Shown: positions 9,024 through 10,464 of the stretch, in pieces
How the letters are laid out: each line of letters begins with the position of its first letter
How positions within the stretch are numbered: position 1 is the stretch's first letter
Origin: Candidatus Bipolaricaulota bacterium
GTDB lineage: Bacteria > Bipolaricaulota > Bipolaricaulia > RBG-16-55-9
Assembly (NCBI GenBank): GCA_015487455.1
Contig: WFPR01000087.1
Coordinates: 1 to 10,464 of the forward strand
Reading direction: 5' to 3'
DNA length: 10,464 bases
The notes under the pieces: model-generated
Databases searched by the model: none
What the model was told of the DNA's origin: nothing
Seen by the model: only the letters and a program-made list of their open reading frames with translations
Program-made: the position numbers and the translations under genes

Positions 9024-9204
9024 CCCGGGTGCCGCGCGTCGCGCGGCTTCCGTCCGGTTCGGGACCCTGAGGAGGCCCTCTTGCCGAGGGCTTTCAGCTC
9101 CATCGTGCCCGAAGGGGCGCCATGGGGCCATGACGCGGATCAAGCGCCTCGCTGATCTACGTCATGGACCGCGATGGGCCGCGGCCGTCGTGAGCGGCGG
9201 GGCG
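9024..9204 (-). other. Gene-free block of consecutive hairpins; candidate small structured RNA
   Basis: Between the terminator and the pepQ promoter I see no credible gene but a chain of inverted repeats. They are GCCGCGC/GCGCGGC (9031-9037 with 9041-9047), GCCCTC/GAGGGC (9075-9080 with 9086-9091, extendable to 9071-9095 through wobble pairs), and GCCC/GGGC (9107-9118). A long one pairs CCATGACG (9128-9135) with CGTCATGG (9160-9167), with inner GATCA/TGATC and GCG/CGC stems. The last is the palindrome GGCCGCGGCC (9177-9186). The terminator's orientation suggests a minus-strand RNA of about 200 bases. I do not recognise 4.5S, 6S, tmRNA or RNase P signatures. A minus-strand TATACT at 9226-9231 could be its -10, but no good -35 is visible. 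High GC makes short dyads common, so this is tentative. Confidence 0.4.
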
Positions 9205-9233
9205 TTGACGCCTCCTCGCCGGGGAAGTATAGT
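9205..9233 (+). promoter_or_regulatory. Sigma-70-type promoter for the Xaa-Pro peptidase gene
   Basis: TTGACG (9205-9210) and TATAGT (9228-9233) are separated by 17 bp, one of the best promoters in the window. Transcription should start near 9240, only about six bases before ATG 9246, so the mRNA would be almost leaderless. The -35 sits inside a 12-bp dyad, GGCG-TTGA-CGCC (9201-9212), a possible operator. Confidence 0.75.
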
Positions 9234-9245
9234 GGGTGGAGCGCC

Positions 9246-10364
9246 ATGCACCTCGATCGCGTGAGGCGCCTGCGGCGGGAGCTCCAGCGCCGAGGGCTCG
9301 ACGGCGCCGTCTGCGTCCCGGGGCCGAACCTCTTCTACCTCACGGGGCTGCGCGTCAAGCCCAGCGAGCGCCTGACGCTCGCGGTCATCCCCGCCGACGA
9401 GGGGGCGTTCCAGCTCGCGCTGCTCCTGCCCGAGCTGGAGCGCCCCCAAGCCGAGCGCGCCCTCCGGCTCCCCGCGCGCCTCTACAGCTACCGCGACGAG
9501 GAGGGGCCCGACCACGCCCTCGCCCAGCTCATGAGCGAGCTGAAGCTCCCCCGGAGCGCGCGCCTCGGCGTGGAGGGCCGTCGCCTGCGGGCCTTCGAGC
9601 TGTGGGCTTTGCAGGCCCAGCGGCCCGACGTCCGCTGGGCCGACGCCGATGAAGTCTTCATGCGCCTGAGGGTGCGCAAGGACGAGCCCGAGATCGAGCG
9701 GCTTCGCGAGGCGCTGCGGCTCACGGAGGAGGCGCTCCGGAGGGCGCTCGACCGGGGCGCGGTCCAAGCGGGCCGGAGCGAGCGCGAGATCGCGAACGCC
9801 CTGCTTAAGGAGCTCTTCGGCGTCGGGGCGGAGGGGCCGTCGTTCGAGCCGATCGTCGCGTCGGGGCCGAACGGGGCCTCGCCGCACGCCGTCCCCACCG
9901 AGCGCAAGCTCCAGGCGGGCGACCTCGTCACCCTCGACCTGGGGGCCGTCTGGCAGGGGTATTTCGGGGATCTCACCCGCAACGTCGCCGTGGGCGCGAT
10001 CGACCCCGAGCTCGAGCGGGTCCACAGGGTCGTGGAGGAGGCGAACGCCGCCGGGCGGGAGGCGTGCCGGCCGGGCGTCCCCGCCCAGGAGGTCGACCGG
10101 GCGGCCCGACGGGTGATCGAGCAGGCGGGCTACGGCAACCATTTCATCCACAGGACGGGCCACGGCCTGGGCCTGGAGGTCCACGAGCCGCCGTACCTCG
10201 TGGAGGGCAACGAGCAGCCCCTGGAGCCCGGCATGGTCTTCACCGTCGAGCCCGGCGTCTACCTCCCGGGGAAGGGCGGGGCGCGGGTCGAGGACGTGGT
10301 GCTCATCACGCCTGAGGGCGCGGAGACGCTCACCCGCTTCCCCAGGGCGCTCCTGCGCCTTTAG
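9246..10364 (+). CDS. Xaa-Pro peptidase, M24 family (PepQ/PepP-like)
   Basis: This 372-residue cytoplasmic metallopeptidase probably removes or splits Xaa-Pro from peptides. The N-terminal creatinase-like domain (about 1-125, with GPNLFYLTGLRVKPSER) is followed by the pita-bread catalytic domain. The dinuclear metal ligands are all present: Asp231 and Asp242 in LDLGAVWQGYFGDLTR, His306 in RTGHGLGLEVHE, Glu335 in MVFTVEPGVYLP and Glu349 in RVEDVVLIT. SPHAVPTERKLQAGD supplies the further active-site His. The size fits short bacterial PepQ-like enzymes; dipeptidase and aminopeptidase P cannot be separated from sequence. ATG 9246 is chosen because homology begins there and a good promoter ends just before it; an in-frame GTG at 9174 lies upstream of the promoter. 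It appears monocistronic in this window, with the fumC region divergent on its left. Confidence 0.92.
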   Translation: MHLDRVRRLRRELQRRGLDGAVCVPGPNLFYLTGLRVKPSERLTLAVIPADEGAFQLALLLPELERPQAERALRLPARLYSYRDEEGPDHALAQLMSELKLPRSARLGVEGRRLRAFELWALQAQRPDVRWADADEVFMRLRVRKDEPEIERLREALRLTEEALRRALDRGAVQAGRSEREIANALLKELFGVGAEGPSFEPIVASGPNGASPHAVPTERKLQAGDLVTLDLGAVWQGYFGDLTRNVAVGAIDPELERVHRVVEEANAAGREACRPGVPAQEVDRAARRVIEQAGYGNHFIHRTGHGLGLEVHEPPYLVEGNEQPLEPGMVFTVEPGVYLPGKGGARVEDVVLITPEGAETLTRFPRALLRL

Positions 10365-10395
10365 CCCGCCGAGGCCGCAACGCCTCCGCCGAACC

Positions 10396-10425
10396 TTGCC
10401 CCCCGAAATCCCTTTGCTTTACAAT
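10396..10425 (+). promoter_or_regulatory. Promoter reading out of the window to the right
   Basis: TTGCCC (10396-10401) and TACAAT (10420-10425) are separated by 18 bp, in a locally AT-richer patch. No start codon for the downstream gene falls within the remaining bases. The rest of 10365-10464 shows no gene and no clear terminator for the peptidase gene. Confidence 0.6.
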
Positions 10426-10464
10426 ACCCCAACCACAACGCCCCTCGACGGCCCGGCGGTGGGC

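Noticed and set aside
9046..9066. GGTTCGGGACC resembling a tRNA T-arm
   Set aside because: The flanking bases do not form a five-pair T stem, and no acceptor or anticodon arm is found around it.
8723..9103. Minus-strand open frame from ATG 9103 through the terminator into fumC
   Set aside because: It crosses a strong terminator hairpin and the fumC promoter, then overlaps fumC in another frame; no recognisable protein.
9130..9245. Plus-strand small reading frame starting at ATG 9130 within the hairpin block
   Set aside because: The ATG lies inside a stem, there is no ribosome-binding site, and the frame runs on into the peptidase gene out of phase.
9162..10184. 340-codon minus-strand open frame opposite the peptidase gene
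   Set aside because: It is an antisense shadow; no family motif and no start signal were seen.

Overview
The window is a GC-rich bacterial chromosome segment with ordinary housekeeping genes, short intergenic spaces and good -35/-10 promoters. A FabI-type enoyl-ACP reductase and a bacterial carAB pair point to a bacterium, but the aspartyl-tRNA synthetase is the archaeal/eukaryotic-like type. High GC, many Arg/Glu/Leu/Ala residues and an archaeal-type AspRS would suit a thermophilic lineage such as Deinococcus-Thermus or a deep-branching thermophile group. That placement is inference; I cannot name the taxon.

Layout, left to right. (1) Positions 1-4205, plus strand: the 3' part of carA and complete carB, the glutamine-dependent carbamoyl-phosphate synthetase that feeds pyrimidine and arginine synthesis. 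A pentanucleotide tandem repeat lies between them. (2) Positions 4195-6087, minus strand: aspS followed by a HicB-like antitoxin and a HicA-like toxin, tightly packed and apparently one transcript. The toxin gene's 3' end overlaps the 3' end of carB. (3) Positions 6088-6206: a compact divergent promoter region for aspS and fabI whose two -35 boxes overlap, followed by a 14-bp tandem duplication in the fabI leader. (4) Positions 6207-7486, plus strand: fabI and a NudB-like Nudix hydrolase, 14 bp apart. (5) Positions 7497-8897, minus strand: fumC, class II fumarase, with its own promoter. (6) Positions 8991-9204: a gene-free block made almost entirely of short inverted repeats and ending, read on the minus strand, in a strong intrinsic terminator. 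It may hold a small structured RNA. (7) Positions 9205-10364, plus strand: an M24-family Xaa-Pro peptidase with a strong promoter and a very short leader. (8) Positions 10365-10464: a promoter pointing right, out of the window.

Most genes are conventional. The parts worth a second look are the structured block 8991-9204, the shared-core divergent aspS/fabI promoter, the inverted-order HicBA module attached to an essential tRNA synthetase gene, the likely non-discriminating AspRS, and the repeats next to carB and fabI. I see no clear evidence of a wholly new multi-gene system. All GC figures are hand counts over the stretches named.
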